Shown here piece by piece: positions 26,908 to 34,810 of a DNA stretch of 64,000 nt. Within the stretch, counting starts at the first letter, position 1. Each line of letters opens with the position of its first letter. A program made the translations under genes and the position numbers. The notes below the pieces were generated by a model that saw only the letters and a program-made list of their open reading frames with translations, was not told where the DNA came from and did no database searches. This DNA is from Luxibacter massiliensis. Its GTDB lineage: Bacteria; Bacillota; Clostridia; Lachnospirales; Lachnospiraceae. Location of the stretch: NCBI RefSeq assembly GCF_900604355.1, contig NZ_UWOE01000002.1, positions 124,001-188,000 of the forward strand, in the 5' to 3' direction.

Positions 26908-28257
26908 ATGTACAATACGGAAGGTAAATTATTTTATAAAAAGTTTTTTTCTATTTATGTCGTCCTGGTTCTGCAGAATGTTGTGACCCTAAGTGTGAAC
27001 CTGGCTGACAATATTATGTTAGGCACTTATAGTGAAACAGCATTGTCCGGTGTTGCTGCTGTAAACCAGATCCAATTTGTTTACCAACAGCTTATTATGG
27101 CGCTGGGTGATGGATTGGTCATATTCTGCAGCCAGTACTGGGGAAAAAGACAGTTAGGGCCAATGAAAAAAATAGCTGCCACAGCCATGCAGTCTGCGAT
27201 AGCAGTGGCAGCTATTTTATTTGCCCTGATCAGCCTTTTCCCCTATCAGGCCATGAGTATTTTTACCACGGATGAGGCAATTATTGGGCAGGGAGTGGAG
27301 TATCTTTCACTTATCCGGTTTACATATTTCTTTTTTGCCGTAACTCAGATTTTGCTGGCCACATTGCGGAGTGTGGAGGTTGTGAGGGTTGCGTTTTATC
27401 TGTCAGTTATGGCATTTTGTATCAACTGCGGAGTTAATTATGTCCTGATTTATGGGAAATTTGGTGCTCCTGAGATGGGGGCATCAGGGGCGGCAATAGG
27501 GACCCTGGCGGCGCGGATTATAGAATGTGGAGTGTTAATTGTCTATATTGCCAGGAGAGAGACGAACCTGCACTTAGGAATCAGAAGTTTCTTACAGGCA
27601 GACAGGGTTTTAATTAAGGATTATTTTAAAATCACGGCCCCTATGCTGTTTGTAAATGGCTTGTGGGGGGTAAATACAGCGCTCCAGACAGTGATACTAG
27701 GCCATATGGCTGCAGCGGCTATCGCTGCAAACAGTGTGGCGTCTACCATATTCCTTATGGTGAAATCTATGGCGGTGGGGGCTGCTTCAGCCGCTTCTGT
27801 CATAATTGGCAAGACCATCGGAACCGGTGATATGGTATTGGTGAGGAAATATTCAAAGACGATGCAAAAGCTTTTCATTATTATAGGAGTTATATCAGGA
27901 TGCCTGCTGTTTAGTATACGGATACCGATCCTCAGCTTTTATGATCTGGCAGCGTCCACAAAAGATATGGCTGACACGTTTCTTATTATCCTGAGCATTG
28001 TCATTGTAGGGATGTCCTACCAGATGCCTACTAATAATGGGATTATCCGGGGTGGCGGCAGCGCAGTGTTTGTCGTAAAAATGGATATTATAAGTATATG
28101 GTGTATTGTGATTCCTCTTTCTTTTGTGATGGCGTTCGTAGTTAAGGCCTCCCCGGCAATAGTCGTATGCTGTCTGAATGCTGACCAGATTTTTAAATGT
28201 ATTCCTGCATTCTTAAAAGCTAATTATGGGAACTGGGCAAGAAAGCTTACCAGATAG
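26908..28257 (+). CDS. MATE-family efflux transporter
   Basis: 449 residues with about 12 membrane segments in two repeated halves. Typical MATE phrases are LADNIMLGTYSETALSGVAAVNQ (helices 1-2) and, in the second half, GHMAAAAIAANSVAST. The transporter exchanges Na+ or H+ for cationic drugs or metabolites. AAGGAAG lies about 9 bases before the ATG. It stands alone and is convergent with a remnant of an aminoglycoside-modifying gene. Confidence 0.93.
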   Translation: MYNTEGKLFYKKFFSIYVVLVLQNVVTLSVNLADNIMLGTYSETALSGVAAVNQIQFVYQQLIMALGDGLVIFCSQYWGKRQLGPMKKIAATAMQSAIAVAAILFALISLFPYQAMSIFTTDEAIIGQGVEYLSLIRFTYFFFAVTQILLATLRSVEVVRVAFYLSVMAFCINCGVNYVLIYGKFGAPEMGASGAAIGTLAARIIECGVLIVYIARRETNLHLGIRSFLQADRVLIKDYFKITAPMLFVNGLWGVNTALQTVILGHMAAAAIAANSVASTIFLMVKSMAVGAASAASVIIGKTIGTGDMVLVRKYSKTMQKLFIIIGVISGCLLFSIRIPILSFYDLAASTKDMADTFLIILSIVIVGMSYQMPTNNGIIRGGGSAVFVVKMDIISIWCIVIPLSFVMAFVVKASPAIVVCCLNADQIFKCIPAFLKANYGNWARKLTR

Positions 28258-28271
28258 CGGGAGAGGTGAAC

Positions 28272-28314
28272 TGAGGGGACTGGCCGAAATGCACAATTTA
28301 TTTCAGTCCCTTTA
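28272..28314. terminator. Hairpin between MATE gene and ANT(6) remnant
   Basis: AGGGGACTG pairs with CAGTCCCTT with inner GAAAT/ATTTA pairing, between convergent reading frames and overlapping the end of the remnant. A T-run is weak. Confidence 0.45.
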
Positions 28315-28726
28315 ATACCTCAATATATTTCTGGGCCCTTTCTAAATAATTGGGGCGGGTATATGACAGTGAAGCACAGACCTCACTTAAGACATTTTCA
28401 AATAAATGGATAGCTGTATATAATGAATCCCAGGCCATGTCTGTATTTTCAAGTTTATAAGTCCCGGATAATTCTTCACGTTCTTTTTCTGCAAGATAGT
28501 GTAACAGCCATTTGTTATGCTTCCCCGTGTTAAGCGGAAACCCATTTCTTACACCAGCTAGATATCCAAGTAATCTAAGCAGTTCAATATGTAGGATGTG
28601 CTCAAAAATCCAATGGGCAAATAGCAATTCATTTCGCAGAAGTCCCCTGGCAGCATGTGTACAGGCCAAAGAAAATTCATTTGCACAATCGCTGACAAAT
28701 ATTTCACTTGGCCTTTGCACCCAAAA
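28298..28726 (-). pseudogene. Aminoglycoside 6-adenylyltransferase, C-terminal remnant
   Basis: About 140 residues match only the helical C-terminal half of ANT(6)/AadE enzymes: FWVQRPSEIF, then SDCANEF, ARGLLRNELLFA, ELLRLLGYLAG and NTGKHNKWL. The N-terminal nucleotidyltransferase half with the GSR and DxD active site is absent. A TAA lies just upstream of the FWVQRP segment, in the same frame. Upstream sequence on this strand shows no recognisable continuation. The protein cannot adenylylate drugs and is best called a broken gene, though a GTG could still start a short product. Confidence 0.75.
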
Positions 28727-28953
28727 TTATGTAGGGAGATACAAGCCTGAATTTTTTTGTGGAAAGAGGAGAGTAAACAAATATGGATAAAACCATGGTT
28801 TTGGGGAAGTATACATTTGAGAGTACTCACGGGCGAAGGGATGGATTCTGTCCGGAAAAGTTAATTTCGTTGGCCAAATTGGATAAGAGCGGGGGTTGTG
28901 GAAAAGAAAAATGTAGAAATGTTAAAAATAATTAAAAAAATGTAAAAAATCCC

Positions 28954-28982
28954 TTGTATTTTTTTGGCACATAATATATAAT
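28954..28982 (+). promoter_or_regulatory. Promoter of tRNA-Lys
   Basis: TTGTAT, 17 bases, TATAAT, 46 bases before the tRNA. Confidence 0.65.
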
Positions 28983-29028
28983 ATCACTTGCGTTACCACT
29001 TAAGGATAATGCAAAATAGAAAAATTGT

Positions 29029-29101
29029 GCGCGATTAGCTCAGCTGGCAGAGCACCTGACTCTTAATCAGGGTGTCCAGGGTTCGAACCCCTGATCGCGC
29101 A
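29029..29101 (+). tRNA. tRNA-Lys (anticodon CTT)
   Basis: A complete cloverleaf of 73 bases. The acceptor stem pairs GCGCGAT with ATCGCGC, with discriminator A. The D-arm is AGCTCAGCTGGCAGAGC. The anticodon stem CCTGA/TCAGG has the loop CTCTTAA (anticodon CTT), and the T-arm carries GGTTCGAAC. CCA is not encoded. Confidence 0.97.
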
Positions 29102-29103
29102 GT

Positions 29104-29152
29104 TTAAGTCACTGTTTTTGGAGTAAGAAGGCTCCGGGGACGGTGATTTTTT
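29104..29152 (+). terminator. Terminator after tRNA-Lys
   Basis: TCACTGTTTTTGGAG pairs with GCTCCGGGGACGGTGA, followed by TTTTTTAA. A near copy, including the tRNA tail GCGCA, occurs at 31218. Confidence 0.8.
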
Positions 29153-29412
29153 AATTATATAGGAAATTCCGTTGGATTTCCCATGTAATTAAACAGCACT
29201 CTGTGCGGAATTGCACTTGTGGCGGAGTGGAATTATATCGCTCACTGGATCTGCCGAAGGGAGAGAATCCTGCTGTGGTAAAATTCTTTTTTAATGTTAT
29301 AGCTGTTGTATGTTGGAACAATTAAAAAATGTATTAGGCAATTTTGTATTTCCATTTATAATACATGTTTTGTAAAGCTTAAGCTGATTACAAAGACTTT
29401 CATAAATTAATA
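29153..29412. other. Intergenic, no gene recognised
   Basis: It contains a short hairpin GGAAAT/ATTTCC near 29161 and otherwise no gene-like content. Confidence 0.4.
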
Positions 29413-29441
29413 TTGATAGTTAGCCAAAGTTACTGTATCAT
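29413..29441 (+). promoter_or_regulatory. Possible promoter of the GT-C-like gene
   Basis: TTGATA, 17 bases, TATCAT, about 118 bases before the GTG start. Confidence 0.4.
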
Positions 29442-29558
29442 AAGCGTATAATTATAGAAGTAATAGGGTCGTGCGGTGGGAGTATTAGAGTGTATTTTAG
29501 GGCAGTATGGTGTTTATTGAAACTGAAGTAGGAAATTGAGGATGCGGGGTAGCTATAA

Positions 29559-31076
29559 GTGGAAAAAAAATTAGATACTAAGATTGTTTATAATCGAAGG
29601 AAATATTATAAAGTCCTGTTTTGGGCAGGCCTGTTTACATTTTTATATGTTTTTTTTACAAAGATTCATCCCCTAGTAATTTATGATTCGGATGATTGGA
29701 GCAATATATCCTATGTAAGGCAGGCTTTTCCTCTATGGAGTGACTGGAATCCCTGCCGTGTATTTCCCGAAACCTTTATGCCAATACTTTCTTATGTGGC
29801 AGTATATTTGGTTAAACCTTTTGTCCATGATTATATCCTGTCCATGACTGTTACCCATGGGGCTGTGATTAGCATTGCTATATTAGTTTATCTATTTGTA
29901 TTTTACAGATGGATTCAGGCAAAGTTTAGAGCCACGGAGGCCCAGGCATTCGTTTTTACACTTGCTTTCCTGCTGTTTCATTTCAGCATCCTAAAAGTGG
30001 AATGGAACGATAATTCGTACCTTTTCTTTTCAGATAATGTTACATGCTACTTTTATTATGTGCTGCCAAATCTAATAAACGCAAGTATAGTGTTATGGTT
30101 TATGGGCAGCAAAGCAGGTATCAATGAAAGGTGGGATAATGAACACCCTCTGCGTAAAGGCGGCTTAATTTTATTAGTTTATCTGGCGATTTTGTCGAAT
30201 TTATTTCAGACAATTATCCTGATTGCCTATATTGGATACGATTTGCTGCTTGGGTTAATAGTGTATTTCAAGGAAAAGCGGAAAAATATTCTTTTGTTCC
30301 TGAAACAGAATCTTTTTTCAGTTGCAAGTATCACGTTATGGCTGATTTCATTAGTCTTCGAGTTTGGCGGAGAGCGGAGTGTAGATATTGCATCTGACAG
30401 TATTCAGATTAAGGATTCTATTTTAGCCTTAATTGGATATTTGCCTAGACTTAATAGAATGACATGCCTTTTATTTTTTATTTCAATTATAGCAGCAATG
30501 ATAATTTGGTTCAGGTCTAAAAATAAAGGGGAAATAGACAAGCGCTATATCAGCACAGTGATACGGTCCTTGGTATGTGCAGTGACTGTTGCTATTTTCT
30601 TAGTATTGCTCTGTGGGGTGTCGGGGAGTGGTTATTTAGAAAGGGCAGATGTATCCTTTGGAATCTTCTTTTATGGCTTTTTATTTATTATGGGTTCGAT
30701 GTTGTATGTGGCACAGAAATATCCACGAGTAATTTTAGTCCTCCCATTGGTTTTGTATATAGTTCTTATGAATACAATGATTGGGGAACGGATATTCAAA
30801 GAATCAAATATGGGTTCTCTTAACCCTCAAGTTTGTATTGCAGTAAATCAGGATTTGATTGGACAGATTGTGACTGCAGACCAGGAGGGTAAAACTGAGA
30901 TGGTTTTACATGTGCCTGTAGGTAATGGGAAAACAGAGGATAACTGGCCTCATGCGAACTATATGGGATATTCTATAGCTAGAACTTTATACCGCCATGG
31001 AATGATTAGCAAACTAATAGCCATTGAGGTAGAGCCTGATCCTGAGATGAATAAAAAATATCAAGTGATATATTAA
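29559..31076 (+). CDS. GT-C-like polytopic membrane protein
   Basis: 505 residues with about 10-11 membrane helices. After the first helix an outward loop carries YDSDDWSN. An acidic pair in the first extracellular loop is the hallmark of GT-C glycosyltransferases, which use lipid-linked sugars. The C-terminal about 80 residues are soluble. The start is GTG with only a weak GAGG far upstream. It stands alone between two near-identical terminator repeats. A role in decorating wall polymers is plausible but not shown; no exact family was recognised. Confidence 0.75.
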   Translation: MEKKLDTKIVYNRRKYYKVLFWAGLFTFLYVFFTKIHPLVIYDSDDWSNISYVRQAFPLWSDWNPCRVFPETFMPILSYVAVYLVKPFVHDYILSMTVTHGAVISIAILVYLFVFYRWIQAKFRATEAQAFVFTLAFLLFHFSILKVEWNDNSYLFFSDNVTCYFYYVLPNLINASIVLWFMGSKAGINERWDNEHPLRKGGLILLVYLAILSNLFQTIILIAYIGYDLLLGLIVYFKEKRKNILLFLKQNLFSVASITLWLISLVFEFGGERSVDIASDSIQIKDSILALIGYLPRLNRMTCLLFFISIIAAMIIWFRSKNKGEIDKRYISTVIRSLVCAVTVAIFLVLLCGVSGSGYLERADVSFGIFFYGFLFIMGSMLYVAQKYPRVILVLPLVLYIVLMNTMIGERIFKESNMGSLNPQVCIAVNQDLIGQIVTADQEGKTEMVLHVPVGNGKTEDNWPHANYMGYSIARTLYRHGMISKLIAIEVEPDPEMNKKYQVIY

Positions 31077-31107
31077 AGCAAAGATATATAAGGAATAAAA
31101 TATACTG

Positions 31108-31198
31108 ATCGAGCATTAGCAGTCCATAAGTATAATTTTGTTGGAGGAAATCTGCCCGTCCGTGGGGGCGTGAGCTAGGAGAGGCCTTTTGGGTATAG
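31108..31198 (+). repeat. Diverged copy of the 61-bp repeat with its end module
   Basis: GAGCATTAGCAGTCCATAAGTAT matches the end module seen at 45483 (GAACATTAGCAGTTCAATAAG). It is followed by TTGGAGGAAATCTGCCCGTCC...GGGTATAGC, a decayed 61-bp unit. Confidence 0.6.
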
Positions 31199-31217
31199 CA
31201 TTGGAATGATATTGGCT

Positions 31218-31270
31218 GCGCAGTTTAAATCACTGTTTCTGGGGCAAATAGGCTCTGGGGACAGTGATTT
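31218..31270 (+). repeat. Second copy of tRNA-Lys tail plus terminator
   Basis: GCGCAGTTTAAATCACTGTTT, then GGCTCTGGGGACAGTGATTTTT, matches 29097-29149 at roughly five of six positions. It includes the last bases of the tRNA gene but no tRNA body. It also works as a terminator after the GT-C-like gene. Confidence 0.7.
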
Positions 31271-31284
31271 TTGTTGTGCGCAAA

Positions 31285-31518
31285 TCAATCTGTTGATGGG
31301 GGGATGTATTCAAGCAGATCATGGAGGTCGCAATTTAGGGCGTAGCATAAGCGTGATAAAACGGAGATATCCAGACGCTGAACATCGTTCCGGCAGTATT
31401 TCTTAAGCTGCGTCCTCTGCATTTCTGCGCGGAAGGATAATTTATTAATAGAAATATTCCGTTCCTTCATTAACTCTTCTAAATGCAATTTGATTGTACC
31501 AAATTCTAAATCTTCCAT
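31285..31518 (-). CDS. XRE-family helix-turn-helix regulator
   Basis: 77 residues, essentially a single Cro/CI-type domain. LHLEELMKERNISINKLSFRAEM, then RTQLKKYC, covers the helix-turn-helix, and ISVLSRLCYALNCDLHDLLEY is the typical end. It is divergent from two tiny membrane protein genes, with a palindromic site between them, so it probably represses itself and them. Confidence 0.88.
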   Translation of the reverse strand: MEDLEFGTIKLHLEELMKERNISINKLSFRAEMQRTQLKKYCRNDVQRLDISVLSRLCYALNCDLHDLLEYIPPSTD

Positions 31519-31553
31519 ATATCTGCCCTCCCGTATAATTAGGATATTTTATT

Positions 31554-31617
31554 TATGAGTATATTGTAAGGGGTTTAAATATATGGTATCTTTATATGAG
31601 TAGATATATACTCATAT
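31554..31617. promoter_or_regulatory. Operator palindrome between XRE regulator and membrane proteins
   Basis: ATATGAGTA, 6 bases, TACTCATAT (31594-31617) is a perfect inverted repeat. A further TATGAGTATAT half site lies at 31554. Both sit in the 125-base divergent promoter region, the expected place for the XRE operator. Confidence 0.65.
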
Positions 31618-31643
31618 AATAAAATTAAAAAAGGAGAATACAA

Positions 31644-31952
31644 ATGAGAAAACCTGCTTTGGCAATATTACTTGTTTTAGTTATTTGTATGCTGGGGATG
31701 GGATTTTTAAGCTGTACAATTACTCAGAAAGGTTTAGATAAAGCGTTTCGTCAATATGGAACTGGTATAATATCATGGGAAGAGTATATAAAAGTATTAA
31801 GTGCCCGGGCAGACGGCAGGATATTTATGTTATGGGGAAGAGAAAAAATACTGGCTGGCACAGGACTGCTGTTTGTAGCAGGAATATCCATTATAGTTAC
31901 ATTTAGAGAAAAAGATATAAAGAAAATCTGTACAAAAAAAGAGGTAATATGA
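31644..31952 (+). CDS. Small membrane protein of unknown function
   Basis: 102 residues with two hydrophobic segments (about 5-27 and 72-88) separated by a soluble stretch of about 45 residues. A Cys at the end of helix 1 (LSCT) is not a convincing lipobox. AAAAGGAG lies 7 bases before the ATG. Its stop overlaps the start of the next small gene (ATGA), showing a two-gene unit. It is divergent from an XRE regulator. The function is unknown. Confidence 0.75.
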   Translation: MRKPALAILLVLVICMLGMGFLSCTITQKGLDKAFRQYGTGIISWEEYIKVLSARADGRIFMLWGREKILAGTGLLFVAGISIIVTFREKDIKKICTKKEVI

Positions 31953-32110
31953 TGGTTTATATTGGCAGAGTATTGTTGGCTGTAGTGCTGTTAGTATATT
32001 TGTGTAGTAATATGGAAATAAGCAGCGTAGGGGAGGTTCTTCTTGAGATAATTAAGGGAGTGCTGTCTCTATTCAATATTTGTGGATTAATTATTTTAGG
32101 AAGGCTTTGA
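31949..32110 (+). CDS. Very small membrane protein of unknown function
   Basis: 53 residues, MMVYIGRVLLAVVLLVYLC at the start and a second hydrophobic stretch SLFNICGLIILG at the end. The start overlaps the stop of the preceding gene by four bases, and GAGG lies just upstream. Translational coupling supports it as a real gene. The function is unknown. Confidence 0.65.
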   Translation: MMVYIGRVLLAVVLLVYLCSNMEISSVGEVLLEIIKGVLSLFNICGLIILGRL

Positions 32111-32190
32111 GTTGAGAGGGGAATAGTATCAGTTGTGTATAAAATAATTCAGGAAAGGCTAAGATACGTTGAAGAAGTATTAAAAGACTG

Positions 32191-32254
32191 AAAATGGGTT
32201 ACAAAGGGGACAGTCCCTTTTGCAAAAGGGACTGTCCCCTTTGTAACCCATTTT
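32191..32254. repeat. 64-bp perfect palindrome
   Basis: Two 31-base arms are exact reverse complements around a central GC. The core is GGGGACAGTCCC and the ends are AAAATGGG and CCCATTTT. It can act as a terminator in both directions. A related, imperfect copy lies at 16691. Confidence 0.9.
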
Positions 32255-32329
32255 TACTCTTGACAAATTTGCCTTTAAAAAGCAAGATTATAAGTAAGGA
32301 ATACATAGATAGAAGGGTGGATGGTTTTC

Positions 32330-32923
32330 ATGTATTGTTCAGATATTTCGAGGGAAGAGGCATTTGAGCTTCTGAAAAAATATAATAAGGAGTCTTTTCA
32401 TATCCAGCATGCCTTGACTGTGGAAGGGGTGATGAGATGGTATGCTAATGCACTCGGGTACGGAGGAGAAGAAGAGTACTGGGGGATTACAGGCCTGCTT
32501 CATGACATTGACTTTGAGATGTATCCTGAAGAGCATTGCCAGAAGGCCAGGGAACTTTTGGAGGAGGGAAATGTTGGGGAGGACATGATTAGGTCGGTAT
32601 GTTCCCATGGCTTTGGCATCTGCAGTGATATTGAGCCGTCCCATGAGATGGAGAAGGTGCTTTTTGCGGTAGACGAGCTTACAGGACTGATAGGTGCGGC
32701 CGCATTGATGCGTCCATCTAAAAGTGTGATGGATATGGAAGTTTCCAGTTTGAAGAAGAAATTTAAGGATAAAAAGTTTGCAGCAGGCTGTTCCAGGGAT
32801 ATTATCAGGCAGGGGGCGGAGAAGCTGGGTTGGGAATTAAATGAATTATTCGAAAAGACTATACTTGCAATGCGGTCCTGCGAGAAAGATATGCTCCGGG
32901 AGATGGAAGAATATAATGCTTAA
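32330..32923 (+). CDS. HD-domain hydrolase
   Basis: About 197 residues. HIQHAL, TGLLHDIDFEMYP and VCSHGFG give the metal-binding H...HD...H pattern of HD/HDIG phosphohydrolases, and DELTG provides the last acidic ligand. ATG 32330 is taken as the start, with AAGGGTGG about 10 bases upstream; ATG 32321 is possible. Family members cleave nucleotides or phosphoesters. This one is annotated in related bacteria only as an HDIG-domain protein, so the substrate is open. It is monocistronic. Confidence 0.85.
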   Translation: MYCSDISREEAFELLKKYNKESFHIQHALTVEGVMRWYANALGYGGEEEYWGITGLLHDIDFEMYPEEHCQKARELLEEGNVGEDMIRSVCSHGFGICSDIEPSHEMEKVLFAVDELTGLIGAAALMRPSKSVMDMEVSSLKKKFKDKKFAAGCSRDIIRQGAEKLGWELNELFEKTILAMRSCEKDMLREMEEYNA

Positions 32924-33144
32924 GCGGCGCATTTATGGGATGCAACCGTATGTTGACAAATTGTCTGGGGTTTTTTGAAGGGATAACAAAGGTAACCCTA
33001 GGGGGGGTTCTGCCACTTACTGCCCCGGAATATGGAAGCTTGTCCGTAAATTATTTGTAATTTTGGGCACCAATATTAGGCAGAATCTATTCATGCAGGC
33101 TGCCAGGCATGAATTTAAGTAATTAAGATAAGTAAATAAATAGA

Positions 33145-33190
33145 AAAGGCCTGCACAAGTGCTTTTATAAGTACTGGTACAGGCTTTTTT
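33145..33190 (+). terminator. Terminator downstream of the HD gene
   Basis: GGCCTGCAC...GTACAGGC with inner AAGTGCTT/AAGTACT pairing, followed by TTTTTT. It lies about 220 bases after the stop; the intervening stretch contains no gene. Confidence 0.65.
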
Positions 33191-33203
33191 CATTTATGCC
33201 CGC

Positions 33204-33324
33204 CAGCAACAAGCAAAGAGATATGTTTACGTGTTCAGTTGGCCGCTGCGGGGAGGGTCTAATAACCCAATGCTTGCATCGCTGCTAGTTTGATGACCAT
33301 ATAATTGCAGCGGGTTTTTTGACT
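33204..33324 (+). repeat. Dispersed multi-hairpin repeat, copy 4 of 5
   Basis: The most diverged copy, but it keeps TGCATCGCTGCTAGTTTGAT exactly and the GGGTTTTTTGACT end. It ends 63 bases before the ArAE-type gene. Confidence 0.8.
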
Positions 33325-33387
33325 GAAAAAAATTTGATAGATATAAGTGAAAAGGGGAATAATTGCACCCATAAGGGAGGAGCAGGA

Positions 33388-34449
33388 ATGAGTACTGGAC
33401 GCGAAAATTTTAAAAACAAATTAAAAGAAGGACTACTAATACAGACGGTCAGGCTGGCTGTTGGAAGTGGTGCGGCGATCCTGGCCGCTTCAGCTTTAAA
33501 ATTAGAATTTTCAACATCTGCAGGGATGATAGCGCTGCTTACAATATTGACGACTAAATGGGAGACATTGAAGCTTTCTGCTGCCAGGATACTTACTTTT
33601 TTTATGGCCGTATTATTGGCCTGGATGATACTGGGAACATTCAAAAATGACAGTATCGCTTTTGGGGTTCTTATTTTTGTATTAATTATGGTAAGTGAGG
33701 CTATTGGGTGGAGGGTTACGGTTTCCGTAAATGCTGTAATCGGGACCCACTTTCTGGCAGTACGGGATTTCAGTATAGCATTCATTATGAATGAGTTTTT
33801 TATTGTGCTGATAGGTATCACAGTTGCCATTCTTATGAACTTATTTCAGAATAATGGGAGCCAAAAAAATAAAATCATAAAAAATATGAGATATACAGAG
33901 CAGCATTTTAAGGAAGTGCTGGAGCAGCTGGCTGGATACCTTATGAATAATCAGGCTAACTCTAACGTGTGGAAAGATCTGGGCGACTTAGAGTCGGCCC
34001 TGGGACGTTTCAAGGAGCAGGCTTACCTTTATCAAAACAATACTTTTCAGGCTCATACCAGCTATTATAGCCAATATTTTGAAATGCGTGCCAGCCAGTG
34101 TGCTGTATTATATCATCTTCATTCAGAGATGGAAAAGCTTAAAGAACTTCCAAGGCAGGCTGAAATTATAGCTGATTTTATAGTATGGCTTGTGAATTAC
34201 ATCACGGAAATGAATATACCTGACAGACAGTTAAACAGGCTTTATGAACTGTTTAAAGAAATGGAGGGGCAAAAGCTTCCTAAAACAAGGGAAGAGTTCG
34301 AGAGCAGGGCCGTACTCTATCATATATTGATGGATTTGGAGGATTTCATTCAGTATAAGAGCCATTTTATAGAACGCATTAATGACAGGCAGTTTCAAAT
34401 CTACTGGAAGAAGGAGGTTGGGGATAGCTGCCGGATCAGAAATAGCTAA
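33388..34449 (+). CDS. Aromatic acid exporter (ArAE/DUF939) family membrane protein
   Basis: 353 residues. The first about 150 contain four to five membrane helices starting LLIQTVRLAVGSGAAILAA, followed by a soluble helical C-terminal domain of about 190 residues. This layout matches the ArAE_1/DUF939 group (YgaE-like) of Firmicutes. ATG 33388 is chosen for GGGAGGAG just upstream. Transport of aromatic acids is known for distant relatives only; the real substrate here is unknown. Confidence 0.8.
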   Translation: MSTGRENFKNKLKEGLLIQTVRLAVGSGAAILAASALKLEFSTSAGMIALLTILTTKWETLKLSAARILTFFMAVLLAWMILGTFKNDSIAFGVLIFVLIMVSEAIGWRVTVSVNAVIGTHFLAVRDFSIAFIMNEFFIVLIGITVAILMNLFQNNGSQKNKIIKNMRYTEQHFKEVLEQLAGYLMNNQANSNVWKDLGDLESALGRFKEQAYLYQNNTFQAHTSYYSQYFEMRASQCAVLYHLHSEMEKLKELPRQAEIIADFIVWLVNYITEMNIPDRQLNRLYELFKEMEGQKLPKTREEFESRAVLYHILMDLEDFIQYKSHFIERINDRQFQIYWKKEVGDSCRIRNS

Positions 34450-34563
34450 ATATAGCGGTCTTCCCTGGAATGTCTGATTTGTAACAAAATCTAAATAAAT
34501 TAATATTATATTATGAGGAAAATACATTTTCCTATCTCAAATATAGTATGGCAGGTGGCAATT

Positions 34564-34809
34564 ATGGAACAGACGGCGACCCTTTGTGATATAAGGCCGG
34601 GGCAGGGAGCTGTAATAAAAGAGCTGAAAGCGGATAACAGCATCCACAGACGTTTTCTTGACATAGGACTTGTCAGGGGAACCAAAGTAGAGTGTGTGGG
34701 GCGCAGTCCGGCGGGGAGTCCGTCTGCGTTTTTGATAAGGGGCGCGGTAATTGCCATACGTCTGGAGGACTGCCGAAATATTATAGTAGACAGGGCGGAA
34801 GGAGTGTAG
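34564..34809 (+). CDS. feoA: Ferrous iron transport protein A
   Basis: 81 residues forming an SH3-like beta barrel. DIRPGQGAVIKEL, RRFLDIGLVRGTKVE and FLIRGAVIAIRLED are the FeoA consensus blocks. ATG 34564 is chosen because AGGTGG lies 7 bases upstream. It is one base from feoB in the same operon. FeoA is a cytosolic partner thought to regulate FeoB. No FeoC was seen. Confidence 0.93.
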   Translation: MEQTATLCDIRPGQGAVIKELKADNSIHRRFLDIGLVRGTKVECVGRSPAGSPSAFLIRGAVIAIRLEDCRNIIVDRAEGV

Positions 34810-34810
34810 G

